Origin: Microcoleus sp. bin38.metabat.b11b12b14.051 | Lineage (GTDB): Bacteria > Cyanobacteriota > Cyanobacteriia > Cyanobacteriales > Microcoleaceae | Direction of reading: 5' to 3' | Assembly (NCBI RefSeq): GCF_013299165.1 | Contig: NZ_JAAFKD010000026.1 | Coordinates: 1 to 64,000 of the forward strand | Length of the DNA: 64,000 nt | In this document: one piece after another, positions 37,431-46,615 of the stretch | How positions within the stretch are numbered: the first letter of the stretch is position 1 | Layout: each line of letters begins with the position of its first letter | The notes under the pieces: generated by a model | The model's input: the letters and a program-made list of their open reading frames with translations, nothing else | Told to the model about the DNA's origin: nothing | Database searches by the model: none | Translations under genes and position numbers: made by a program

Positions 37431-39005
37431 TTAGAATTCCATTCGCTGGTATTCAGCGACGGAAGACGCAGCGGGCCGTGCGCGCTGTCTCGCCCAATCT
37501 CGGAGGGCGCTGACCTGTTCGGTCATGGTTTTAGACAGTGGCAATGTAGATTTAATGGCCGCGATGATATCTAACTGCGTAAACTCTCTATCTTGAGCGA
37601 AGGCCTCGTACATGGCTGCTACTAGCCCTTGCTCAATTTCTGCTCCTGAAAAGCCGTCGGAAACATTGGAAAGTTGCTCTAAATCGAAGCGAGAAATTTC
37701 CCGACGCCGTTTTGACAGGTGAATTTTGAATATATCTTGGCGTTCTTCTTTCGTTGGCAGGTCAACAAAGAAGAGCTCGTCGAATCGACCTTTCCTCAAG
37801 AATTCCCCCGGCAACCGCTCGATTCGGTTTGCTGTTGCCATTACGAAGACTGGGGAAGTTTTTTCTTGCATCCAAGTGAGGAATGAACCGAAAATTCGGC
37901 TGGAGGTTCCTCCGTCTGAGTCGGCCGAACCAGTGCCTCCTGCAAAGGCTTTGTCTAGTTCGTCGATGAAGAGGATGGCTGGGGAGATGGATTCTGCGGT
38001 TTTGAGGGCGTTGCGGAGGTTGGCTTCGCTGCGACCTACCATTGAGCCGTCGTAGACTCTACCCATATCTAGCCTTAGCAGGGGCAGTCCCCACAGGCGC
38101 GAGGTAGTCTTGGCAATCAGCGATTTTCCGCATCCGGGTACGCCGAGAATTAACATCCCTTTTGGTTGGGGCAAGCCGTATTCTCTCGCCCTTTCTGTAA
38201 AGGCGTTGGAACGCTGCTTGAGCCACCGTTTTAGTTCTTCTAAACCCCCGACTGCATCCAGGGTTTCGTCTTCTTCTACAAACTCTAGAATGCCGTTGCG
38301 CCGAATTAATTGCTTTTTCTCCGACAGAACTATGTCTACTTCTTCTTCGGTTAAGCGCCCCGTGGAAACTTGGGCTTTGCGATAAACTTTTTCAGCTTCA
38401 TCCTTAGTCAATCCCAAGGCTGCTTTTAAAAGTTTTTCTCGCGCTTCTGTGGTAATGCGTCGCGATTTCGTTTGCTCCAACTGGCTAGACAATACTTGGT
38501 TTAGTTCCTTCATGTCTGGGAGCGCGAAGTCTAATACCACGACTTCCTTTTCTAGCTCGATCGGGATTTGCTGCAAAGGAGACATCAGGATAATTGTCTT
38601 TTGTGTTCCTTTGAAGTTGGCGATCGCATCACGCAACAACCTTGTTACGGTTGCATCATCTTTAAAAGGATGCAGGTCTTTGAATACATAGATAGTAGCG
38701 TTGTTGTTCGGTTCGCGCTGCCTAATCGCCCATTCAATAGCTGCCTGCGGCGAGAGGGTGCTTTGCTGAGTGTTTGCACGAGGTTGACCGTACTCTATCA
38801 TGCCCTGGGTTACAGTCCAGACAAAGACTCGGCGCTGCGGCTTAGCTTGAGCTATTGCGGAAATTGCTTGCTCACACCGCTCTTCCTCGGATGTCACGAG
38901 GTAGATCAGAGGATATTGAGCTTGGATTAGTATACTGATCTCTTCTTGCATATTCCTCGACCCACTAGAGACGGTGCTATCTTTGCTGAATCTCAATGCT
39001 GCCAT
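37431..39005 (-). CDS. ycf46: Ycf46-like AAA ATPase
   Basis: A 524-residue cytosolic AAA protein. The N-terminal non-catalytic domain (about 20-240) starts MQEEISILIQAQYPLIYLVT. The AAA module (about 255-460) has Walker A ILGVPGCGKSLIAKT, Walker B AILFIDELDKAF, sensor 1 VFVMATANRIERLP and the arginine finger in LRKGRFDELFFVDLP. Ycf46-type proteins occur in cyanobacteria and algal plastids, with reports linking them to carbon utilisation. Codon 19 (Met at 38951) is a likelier start than the annotated one because the conserved N-terminus begins there. It probably forms an operon with the RHH gene upstream and ycf35 downstream. Confidence 0.92.
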   Translation of the reverse strand: MAALRFSKDSTVSSGSRNMQEEISILIQAQYPLIYLVTSEEERCEQAISAIAQAKPQRRVFVWTVTQGMIEYGQPRANTQQSTLSPQAAIEWAIRQREPNNNATIYVFKDLHPFKDDATVTRLLRDAIANFKGTQKTIILMSPLQQIPIELEKEVVVLDFALPDMKELNQVLSSQLEQTKSRRITTEAREKLLKAALGLTKDEAEKVYRKAQVSTGRLTEEEVDIVLSEKKQLIRRNGILEFVEEDETLDAVGGLEELKRWLKQRSNAFTERAREYGLPQPKGMLILGVPGCGKSLIAKTTSRLWGLPLLRLDMGRVYDGSMVGRSEANLRNALKTAESISPAILFIDELDKAFAGGTGSADSDGGTSSRIFGSFLTWMQEKTSPVFVMATANRIERLPGEFLRKGRFDELFFVDLPTKEERQDIFKIHLSKRRREISRFDLEQLSNVSDGFSGAEIEQGLVAAMYEAFAQDREFTQLDIIAAIKSTLPLSKTMTEQVSALRDWARQRARPAASSVAEYQRMEF

Positions 39006-39061
39006 TAGCGCATTACTGAATGAGATTTCCAGTTATGGCTTTTTGAGCAAGCAAGGCATTC

Positions 39062-39412
39062 TTAGCAGGGAACCAATTCTTCCTCTCCCGGTTGGGCTGT
39101 GCTGGCACTGACGCCGGACACTTGCTTGACTGGAAGCTCCTGCTCAGCCAATACACTCGGCTGACTTGTTACCGATGCCAGTTCTCCATCTCGCATTACT
39201 ACAGAACCCGTGCATTCTGGACAAGTGTACACCCGGTGGGTTTGTCCGTAGGAGGCTTCTACTTCGTCAACCAGTTCGGGGTTTCCTAGGTAGAAGACAA
39301 TTGCCCTTTCTGCAATTGATGACATCGGTTCTGTTTCAACTGCGGCTTTGATTTTGAGCTGGCGATGCAGTTCAGGTGGAAGATACAGTGTAACTTTTTG
39401 CTTTTCTTGCAT
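39062..39412 (-). CDS. Ribbon-helix-helix-like protein with a CPEC motif
   Basis: A 116-residue protein. Residues 1-50 (QKVTLYLPPELHRQLKIKAA..SIAERAIVFYL) look like a CopG/Arc-type ribbon-helix-helix DNA-binding fold. YTCPECTGSVV follows and could be half of a zinc site. The tail is Ser/Val/Gln-rich and unstructured. It starts the minus-strand set RHH, AAA ATPase, ycf35, with a 56-bp gap to the next gene, so it may regulate that operon. The DNA target is unknown. Confidence 0.75.
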   Translation of the reverse strand: MQEKQKVTLYLPPELHRQLKIKAAVETEPMSSIAERAIVFYLGNPELVDEVEASYGQTHRVYTCPECTGSVVMRDGELASVTSQPSVLAEQELPVKQVSGVSASTAQPGEEELVPC

Positions 39413-39625
39413 ATCAGTGAATTGACTTACCCGGGTATGTATATTAGATTAGCTAGTTAATTCTTTGCTGTCAAGCCTCTATGCAGCTTTAGCGTCATAT
39501 TGTAATATCTCGTTACAATTTCGGATGGCGACAACGGCAAACTAGGGATGTAGCTGATGAGGCATGGGAATTGGGCATCGGGAATTGGGCATCGGGAATT
39601 GGGCAATTGCTGAAACCGTTAATAG

Positions 39626-39829
39626 TTAAGCATCCGACTCCTGACTCCTGACTCCTGGCTTCTGCTATAAAAAGGAAAATCTATCAGCGTCTGCCGGTAA
39701 ACTTCCGGCAATCTCGTGTCAAAACACCGCCCTTGCACCACATAACCAGCCATTCCCTCGAACTCCCGCAACTTATCCAAACACGACGTTAACTGAAATT
39801 CGCCTCTTTCTCGAAAATTGCTATTAATA
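39626..39829 (-). pseudogene. C-terminal fragment of a sugar-phosphate nucleotidyltransferase
   Basis: Translation of the minus strand from 39829 gives INSNFRERGEFQLTSCLDKL, then LREFEGMAGYVVQGRCFDTRLPE and VYRQTLIDFPFY, ending at a TAA at 39626-39628. This is the normal C-terminus of a UTP-glucose-1-phosphate uridylyltransferase-like enzyme. The matching N-terminal part lies 7.8 kb away at 47643-48380. The two halves rejoin in frame through a single TA (A-E-H-I-N-S-N-F). The extreme C-terminus runs into CTCCTGA heptamers (39631-39658), and a GGGCATCGGGAATT repeat lies just beyond. Confidence 0.85.
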
Positions 39830-39935
39830 CAGCGGTTCCCGCTGTAATGCGGTACGCTTAATTAATCCTCAACATTTAAGAAATTGGGAAAGTTAATTGC
39901 TGCTACTGTACCTCATAAGAGCGGGAACCGCTGTA
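39828..39935. mobile_element. MITE family B, copy 1 (complete, TA-flanked)
   Basis: Inverted repeats of about 28 bp: left TACAGCGGTTCCCGCTGTAA..GGTAC and the right end complementary to TACAGCGGTTCCCGCTCTTA..GGTAC. TA dinucleotides bound it at 39828 and 39934. The interior (104 bp) has no coding capacity. The TA target and CAGCGGTTCC ends fit an IS630-family non-autonomous derivative. The outer side joins the nucleotidyltransferase fragment. Confidence 0.88.
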
Positions 39936-40030
39936 TTTGGGTGAATTTTGTAACACTTGAACAATGGTAGAGCGACTTCTTCGATCGATGATTAATGTAC
40001 TCTTTTTCATCAAAATTATGGGTAGAAACC

Positions 40031-40046
40031 CCGTCTTTCAAGACGG
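40031..40046 (-). repeat. Perfect hairpin CCGTCTTTCAAGACGG downstream of iscB
   Basis: Seven-bp arms around TC, 12 bp after the iscB stop, preceded on the plus strand by GGGTAGAAACC. This type of CCGTCTTGAAAGACGG hairpin with adjacent GGTTTCTACCC is what IS200/IS605-family right ends look like, so it probably marks the right end of the IscB element. No tyrosine-HUH transposase gene is present. Confidence 0.6.
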
Positions 40047-40057
40047 CTTTACTTAAA

Positions 40058-41419
40058 CTATAACTGGTACGAATACCCATCTTTTCTATGGAGAATCTGA
40101 CAGTATTGATGGTTAATACCCTGTACCAATTCTTTCGCTGATATATTGAAAGAACCGCTGCTGCGAACAGCTACTCTACCAACATATTCACCAATTTTAT
40201 TTCCACTGGTTACCACTGCTTTTACAAGATCGCCCGTTTGAAAACCTTTAACAAATTTGTCGCGAGGTACGTAACGAGATGGAAAACCAAATTTATCAGT
40301 GCGGCACATTTGGCGAGTGCCATGACCGTTTGATTTGATTGACAATGGCTGAGCGGTTAACACAACTAATTTATCAACCTTGCCAACACAAGCAGCGTCA
40401 AAATAATGAGTTTTGGGCAACTCTAATCGAGTGCGATTGTATTTTGTCTGCCCGCCGGAGCCTGTCGTAACAGGTAATCCCGTTAGCTTGAGTTGGTTGA
40501 ACAATGCCCAGCGGGTTGAATTGACGGCGGTGGCATCCTTGAGCGGTCGTTTGACTTGTGCCATGATTTGCTTAACTAAATCTGGCTTCTTCGAGAGGAA
40601 ATCCTTAATATTTTGAGTGCCTTTCTTGAGATTACATTTTTCGCAAGCTAGGCACAGGTTAGAAATGCGATTGCTACCTCCTCTTGCCTTGGGATGAATG
40701 TGTTCTACCTGCAAGGGAATATTTTCAGTCTTGCAATAAGTACACTTTCTGTCCCATTTGTTGAGCAGATATTCTCTGATCTCGTACCCAAGTAATTCGC
40801 CTTGCTGATATTCAACACCAGAGATTTCGGGATTCTCTAGTTTTTGAAGGTCGAATCGAACCAGTTCCATCGCGATACTACTTATGGGCGCAAATCTGAT
40901 GAATTTGTTGACCCAAGTAAGTATTGTATCTACTCTGTGTTTCAAGCTAGGAGCTAGCCAACTAAGCTGTTCGACATTTAAATTGCATTATTACCCCTCC
41001 GAACTCCTTGCTACAAGGGAATCAGCTTGGAAATTTAAATGACGATTAGCTTATGAGGGCGAGTGCGATTTAGGAAACGCGCTTGACGGTAACGGGTATG
41101 TTTAGCCAGGGCGACCTCGACGAATAGCACGGCGAGAATCTAGACCAGCTTTAATGGTTTGACCTCGGTGCATTAATTCCGCTACAAAGATGAGTTTGTT
41201 GTCTTTGAGTAGCGCAATTCCCGTAGTCTTGCTACCAGGATCTAACTTGACTTGAACTGGCCCAGTATCGGTGTCAACGACATTTTTAAGAATTATCGTG
41301 AACGGATATCTGCGGAAGACCGCTGCTTCACCACATGAAAGTAACTTTCTAGCTGTGGCAGGATGAACCGGGTCAAGTGGTCGTTTGTTTGTATCAAGTA
41401 CGAAGGTGTAGTTTTGCAT
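40058..41419 (-). pseudogene. iscB: IscB RNA-guided nuclease, disrupted by a frameshift and a MITE
   Basis: N-terminal part (41102-41419): a PLMP-type start (FVLDTNKRPLDPVHPATARKL), RuvC-I VKLDPGSKTTGIAL and the arginine-rich bridge LDSRRAIRRGR. C-terminal part (40058-40945): RuvC-II region, HNH domain (CTYCKTENIPLQVEHIHPKA, then NLCLACEKCN) and RuvC-III H-Y-F-D-A-A. The reading is broken near 41096 by what looks like one extra T (GGC-T-AAA-CAT). It is broken again by a 91-bp MITE at 40963-41053. Excising the MITE with one TA gives RTRPHSWLAPSLKHRVD in frame, the expected IscB sequence. The repaired protein would be about 423 residues, normal for IscB. As it stands it should be inactive. Confidence 0.93.
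40963..41053. mobile_element. MITE family A, copy 2, inserted in iscB
   Basis: Ends TAAGCTGTTCGACATTTAAA and the complement of TTTAAATGACGATTAGCTTA match those of the copy at 19288-19391. TA flanks both sides. Its insertion point is proven by the restored iscB reading frame when it is removed. The 91-bp body codes for nothing. Confidence 0.9.
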
Positions 41420-41506
41420 GAAATTCTCCCTTGCGGGGTAATGTTTGCCTCGATCTTGATATCTAAGCTTGTTGAGCCAACAGCACTGATTCAGTGACCT
41501 TAGTTT
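41420..41506 (-). ncRNA. 3' part of the IscB omega (HEARO) guide RNA
   Basis: The leader just upstream of iscB contains the hairpins CACTGAATCAGTG, GTTGGCTCAAC and CCCCGCAAGGGAG ending a few bases before the iscB ATG. This is the position and orientation of known omega RNAs. The same order of blocks is found in the orphan candidate at 3819-4110. The 5' half of the scaffold is not directly upstream because a group II intron lies there. The segment at 43755-43800, on the far side of the intron, has CCTTGGGTGCAAGCCC, similar to CCTGGGATGCGAAGC of the orphan. The guide itself cannot be assigned. Confidence 0.55.
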
Positions 41507-41582
41507 GAGTCGATGGGGAGTATTATCTCCCGCACCTCTGAGTTAATTAGAGTCGATGCCTGTGTTACCACAGGACACCTCT
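41507..41582 (-). repeat. Duplicated domain VI-like hairpin at the intron 3' end
   Basis: On the minus strand AGAGGTG-hairpin-CATCGACTC occurs twice, at 41582-41550 (stem CCTGTG/CACAGG) and 41539-41507 (stem GGGAG/CTCCC), 43 bp apart. Both have the bulged A of a branch-site-like CATCGACTC. The internal stems differ, so this is not a simple recent duplication. Confidence 0.6.
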
Positions 41583-41649
41583 CCTTCAGAACGCGGACGT
41601 GCAGCTTTCACTGCATCCGGCTCCTAGTCTGACACCTAATAAGTCGGGT

Positions 41650-43312
41650 TTAACCCGCTGTTCGGACTCTCACCTGACCATGAACGGTCTGATGCTGGTG
41701 ACATTCACGATGTAGAACTTCCAAATTTATAGGTTTCCAATTGTCATGGTTGCCGTCGATATGGTGTAATTCTGCAATATCACCTGAACTGAACGATAGA
41801 TTACATTCTGTACATCTGTGATTCTGTTTCTTGAGAAGTCGTGCCGTTATCCCATCGTAGTGAGCATTCTCTCGTTTTGACCAGTAAACAAAATCGCCAT
41901 CATAGGGTGATTTATCTCCCTTGACAATAACAAACTTGCAGGCTGACCAACTAACCGCAGGAATTGCTCTTTTTATAACCTTATTGGTTTGATAACGGTT
42001 GTATCTTCCTTGTTTCCGAATGAATTTCCATAACCAATAGCGCAGTGACCACAGGTTGTGTTGACTCAGATCGCAGAATCTATGGTAATTTCTCCACCCT
42101 CTTACCACCGAACCACACTTGTTGATTCGATGTTCGAGAGTGAAACGACTATCTTTTATCACTTCTTTAACTTTTGCCTTAATGCTAATTGTAGCTTTTT
42201 GACTGGGTGTTGAAATGAATTTACCATTGGGTTTAACTGAGAAGTTCCATCCAAGGAAGTCGAAACCATCTGTACTATGTACGACTTTTGTTTTGGCTTC
42301 TTTAACTTTTAATCCTCTTGTTTCCAAGAATTTATCAATGTGTCCTCGGAGGGGTTCAGGGTCGTCTTCTGGTTTCAGAATAAACACAACGTCATCCGCC
42401 TAACGAAATCCAGTAATAGTGTCTATGTATCTGCCACCATTTCTGATTTTTAATCTGACCTCATGACCAACATTTTATAATCCGTGAAGGACTATATTTG
42501 CTAGTAATGGGCTGAAAACTCCACCTTGGGGCGTACCGGATTCGGATGAAGGAAATTCTCCTCTGACTCCAGCTTTTATTGCCCTAAATACCCCTTGTTT
42601 TGCTGCCTTTGGTAGTTGGACTGATTGCATTAAGAATTTGTGGTCAATCTTGTCGAAACATTTTTCAATATCCAATTCCAAAATTCTTTTTTCTAACCCA
42701 TTACTGCTAGAGTTTAGATTATTGAATAATTGTCTCTGGATATCATGGCAGCTTCTGCTAGGTCTAAACCCATAAGAATGAGCGTTGAACGTAGCTTCTG
42801 CTGCGGGTTCTAAGGCATATTTGATGAGACATTGATATGCTCTGTCGCTAATGGTCGGGATTCCTAGTCCTCTTTTAGTTCCGTCTACTTTGGGTATGTA
42901 CACTCGCTTTAGGGGCTGATGTTTCCATTGCTTCCAGTTCTTAACTAACACTTCAAATAGTGCCAGTCTTTGTGAGGGTTCGAGGGCTTTCTTTCCGTCC
43001 ACCCCTGCGGTTTTCCGTCCAGTATTTAACTGTGTCACTTGCCGAATAGCAAGCAATTTCGCTGCAAAGAGAGCTTAATAAAAGTTTCTGAAGCTTACGC
43101 ACTAGGATCACGTTACCGTTCTTTTGAGCCTTGAATATTCTCACTTGTAGGCGAAACACAATTTTCCGCAGCTTGCGCCAAGGAATTGATTTCCATTTAT
43201 CAACTGGATTTAACTCCGTTGCCATAACATTCTCTACGCCTGAATGAACATTTTCTATGTAAACCGTACCCAGTTGTCCAAGAGTCCTGATTTCTTGAAT
43301 TTTTGAGTACAT
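41650..43312 (-). pseudogene. Group II intron reverse transcriptase/maturase with HNH domain, three lesions
   Basis: RT0-RT4 are in 42475-43056 (TAGVDGKKALEPSQRL, YIPKVDGTKRGLGIPTISDR, YGFRPSRSCHD, GTPQGGVFSPLLAN). RT5-7, maturase X and HNH are in 41650-42387 (GWNFSVKPNGKF, HRCTECNLSFSSGDIAELHH). The N-terminus at 42953-43312 is joined by a single-base insertion near 43076 (AGC-TCT-C-TTTGCAGCG). Two nonsense codons lie in one frame: TAA after VLHGL (42475) and TAG replacing the tyrosine codon of the catalytic Y-A-D-D box (about 42402). The protein is therefore inactive; any mobility would need RT in trans. Confidence 0.9.
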
Positions 43313-43826
43313 CTTACCAACTCTACCCGCTAACCCTTATTTAAGGAGTCCACAATTTGAGGAAGTAATTTTCTCAAATTGAAGGTTGAAAGAGCAGTTT
43401 TATTCGTTCCTCTGTTTAGTTGTTTTGTAGTTTTAGGTTCTCTCATTTCGCCCACGATTTCCCAGAATTGCATTTATCCAGTTCAAAATAATGCGGGTAT
43501 TTTCACACTTTAAGTGTTATGTTGTGTCGTTGTTCGACCTTGATTTCGGTCCTTCACGCTCAGACGCTTTTTCCGAGAGTTCAACTAATGTTTAACCTTG
43601 ACTACTTACCTATACGAGTTGCTCCCATCTCAGGTTTGTTATTCTCGTTCTGTCCCCAGCTTCATTTTTAGAGTTTGTTCTCTATCCATGTGGGCAGTTT
43701 TGGCATCACGCCATTCCTAGCGGGTAAGACTTGTCAAATTTGAGTTTGACGCACTCACACTCAACTGAAGTTACCTTTACTATCTTTTAGGGCTTGCACC
43801 CAAGGCGGCGTAAAGGCTCTAATCCC

Positions 43827-45376
43827 CTAACCCATACAGGCTAGTTTCATAGAAACGAACCGCACGAACCGCACCAGCGTGTCTCGCGTGTAATCTCCAT
43901 TCAGGTCATTGATCCAGATTTTGGGGTCTTGCCATTCATTGCGTGAACTCTTGAAGTTTTCTCGCAACCATTCGCGAAAGCGTTCTACCAGATCGTCTAA
44001 TCGCGTTTCTAACCCTTTGGGATTACTGATTGCCCAAAACAGCTTGTTGACTTTGATCTTCAACAAATCAATCTTCTGTTCCCACTCTTGCTTCAACATT
44101 TGCTGGTCTTCTTGAAATAGGTCAGGGTCTTTCAACCAGTACTGATACCAACGGCGCATCAGCCCAATCAAACTACTGTCGTATACTGTTCCCGTAGCTT
44201 CACTGAGCCAGCGTCTGCGACGGTCATATCGATCGGGCTTTAATTCCAGTCCAATCTTTTCACAAAGTTCTAGATAGTGTGATTGCACTGTTCGCCGCTC
44301 CTCTATATCTAATCCGCCCCTTTCTAATTGGGAGATGAGAGCGGCTAGGTGCGCCAAACCCATTTCAATCTCAGCTAGTATAGTATTCACCTCATACTCA
44401 GCTAACAAGCGTTGCCGTCCCGCCTCTCGCTTCTGTTGCCATTCTACCCCAGGTAAAGAGTAACCATAAAACTGGTCAACTACTTCTAACTTCTTGTTAA
44501 TTTCGCCCATGGTATCGGGGTGCGCCAGCACGACTTTTTCCATCAGGGAGATGGCTAGAAACGGGTCAACATCTGCTTTGATGGGGATGGAGATCGTGTA
44601 GTAGTAATGATTGGTCGGACGGCTGAGGTTAATAATGTTTTGCCCTTCAAACACGGCATTGGGGATGTAAATGTGTGAGTGGGTGTCAATGAGATACAGT
44701 TCGGTTAATCGCAGCCCAATGTGTTTAATCACGCCTCTTCTACCGTTGGCTAGCTCAATCACATCCCCAAAGCGAAATGGTGTATCGATGAGCAAGACTA
44801 ACCCACTGAAGAAGTTTGCCAGAATATCTTTTAGCGCAAACCCCAAGATAAAACTCATTCCTCCGATTGCAACTAACAAACCTTGGATGTCAACACCGAA
44901 CGCCTGGAGAAACAGCAGTCCAGCCACCAAGTAAACAATTAAAGGGAGAACATTTTGTAGGATGGGAGCGAGAACATCATCCCACATTGCCTCGGAGCCT
45001 TCGGCATACTGCCTAAAAGCATAGGTCACAACCTCGGCGATCAATTGAACCACCCAAAAGGCGACGACAAGGACAAGAAAAGCGGTCAATCCTCGTTGGA
45101 ACCAAGTAATGTAACTTGTAGGAGTGACAGATAGCGTCAGCAATGCCAGCTTCAAACCGATCGCGACCGCAATGAGTGTCAGCGGCGTTTCTGAGATGTT
45201 GAGTGCAACTAACGGTAGGTCGGAGGAAATACACGGAACACCCTCCGCAAAATACCAAACAGTAGGTAGAGAGCAATAACGACAACACCAATAATGCCGA
45301 AGTTAAGCAAAAATGCACCCCATCCTTGAGCCGGAAAAATGCCTGACAGAAACGCAGAACTGCTTGGTATTGTCAT
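43827..45376 (-). pseudogene. MscS-family mechanosensitive channel with an N-terminal frameshift
   Basis: The main frame (43827-45155, 442 residues) has TM helices, the pore/TM3 segment GLLVAIGGMSFILGFALKD and the MscS beta domain IDTPFRFGDVIELANGRRG, followed by a long charged helical C-terminus. Upstream, a second frame starts at ATG 45376 (MTIPSSSAFLSGIFPAQGWG) with a TM helix (FGIIGVVVIALYLLFGIL) and ends PPTYR. One base lost or gained near 45213 would join it to LVALNISETPLTLIAVAIG. Either the gene is frameshifted, or a shorter channel starts at 45155. The C-terminal end falls about 70 bp from the group II intron and may be altered. Confidence 0.75.
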
Positions 45377-45601
45377 TGGGAAACCCGCTCCGTAAAGAAA
45401 GTATGTAAAAATTGGTGCTTGACATAGTCTTAGATAGGTGTTAATTAATGAAAGGTATCGGCTTTCAAAAAGAGGAATATCTCAAAAAAAAACAAGCATT
45501 TAGCCGCTAGATTTGCTAGAGAAGACTTCTCAATCGCCACGAAGCACAGTTGCTTCACAGTCAATCATAAGTTTTTCTGTTTTATATTTGTTTGACCCCT
45601 G

Positions 45602-46546
45602 ATGAATGAATCCAATAAAACGACGATTGCGATCGTTTCATTATTTGTCGGTGTAGTCGCCATATCTTTTGGCTCTATCTTCACCAGATGGAGTGAAGCT
45701 GAACTGACCCCCAATGCTACAACATTTAATCGCCTTTGGCTAGGTAGTGTCGTCTTCGGGCTGTGGCAAGGATACAAGGCGATACGTCAGAGACTTTCTT
45801 TTGACAAACCCGTTCAACAGGATTCATACACCAGTCAGGAGCTTTTGCTATTACTGGGTGCTGGGACTTTTTTTGCTGCCACCTTAGCCTTTGTAGCTTG
45901 GTCGCTGACTCAAACCAGCATCGCTATCTCGACAATCCTACATAATCTCGCCCCGATATTTACCAGCTTAGGAGCTTGGTTGTTATTCGGTCAAGGCTTT
46001 AACCGCCAATTTCTGATTGGGATGGTCGTCGCCATTGGGGGAGCGATCGCCATTGAAATCGAGCAGATCCAAATCGCCACTGGTGAAGTCACAGGAGGCA
46101 TAGCTGCCATCCTCTCTGCGGTTTTTTTGGGTGCATACCTGCTGCTGTTAGAACAACTGAGAACCAAATTTGACCCGATCGCAATTCAGTTGTGGGTTTG
46201 TGTGATCGCTAGCCTATCCATCTTACCCATGCTTGTGTTCGCTGGAGATCGGATTTTTCCTTCTTCAGTGCATGGGTGGCTGTTCGTCATTTTTCTCGCC
46301 CTCGTCTGCCAAGTTTTAGGTCAGGGACTTTTAACATATAGCGTTGCCCGGTTGTCCTCAGTCGTTGTCTCCTTAGTACATTTGTTAGAGCCAGTATTTA
46401 GCAGCATTTTGGCTTGGGCAATATTTGGGGAAAAGTTAAGTTTCTCGAATGGGGTAGGTTTTGTCCTAGTTCTCATCGGTCTATACCTAGCCGTATCTAG
46501 CCAAGCTGCTTTCGATCTCCCACAAAATCGGCTAGAGAGCGGGTAG
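45602..46546 (+). CDS. EamA/DMT-family transporter (first of a tandem pair)
   Basis: A 314-residue inner-membrane protein with about ten TM helices in two EamA repeats. Visible features are GVVAISFGSIFTRWSEAEL in TM1, TSIAISTILHNLAPIFTSLG in the first repeat, and the C-terminal RLSSVVVSLVHLLEPVFSSILAWAIFGEKL typical of drug/metabolite exporters. The substrate is unknown. The next gene is a paralogue 70 bp away in the same orientation with similar residue patterns, so a tandem duplication is likely. It lies inside the MITE-bounded island. Confidence 0.92.
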   Translation: MNESNKTTIAIVSLFVGVVAISFGSIFTRWSEAELTPNATTFNRLWLGSVVFGLWQGYKAIRQRLSFDKPVQQDSYTSQELLLLLGAGTFFAATLAFVAWSLTQTSIAISTILHNLAPIFTSLGAWLLFGQGFNRQFLIGMVVAIGGAIAIEIEQIQIATGEVTGGIAAILSAVFLGAYLLLLEQLRTKFDPIAIQLWVCVIASLSILPMLVFAGDRIFPSSVHGWLFVIFLALVCQVLGQGLLTYSVARLSSVVVSLVHLLEPVFSSILAWAIFGEKLSFSNGVGFVLVLIGLYLAVSSQAAFDLPQNRLESG

Positions 46547-46615
46547 TCACCATTACTGTTTGTTTCAACGGCAAGCAACTGAAAAAGACTTTGCTCAAAA
46601 AATCAGCACAACTAG

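Larger units (their letters stand above)
41507..43754 (-). mobile_element. Degenerate group II intron (with RT/maturase remnant)
   Basis: Domain V is recognisable at 41589-41623 on the minus strand (GAGCCGGATGCAGTGAAAGC, then TGCACGTCCG and GTTC), with one extra C relative to the canonical 34-nt form. Domain VI-like hairpins follow. The candidate 5' end is GTGCGTC at 43754. An RT-maturase-HNH reading frame, broken by three lesions, fills the interior. The 3' end is ambiguous because the domain VI-like block is present twice (41550-41582 and 41507-41539). The intron lies between the iscB leader and the end of mscS, in the same orientation as both. Confidence 0.8.

Noticed and set aside
45013..45318. 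101-residue Cys-rich ORF upstream of the MscS frame
   Set aside because: It is in a different phase from both MscS parts. The real N-terminal continuation is the frame from 45376.
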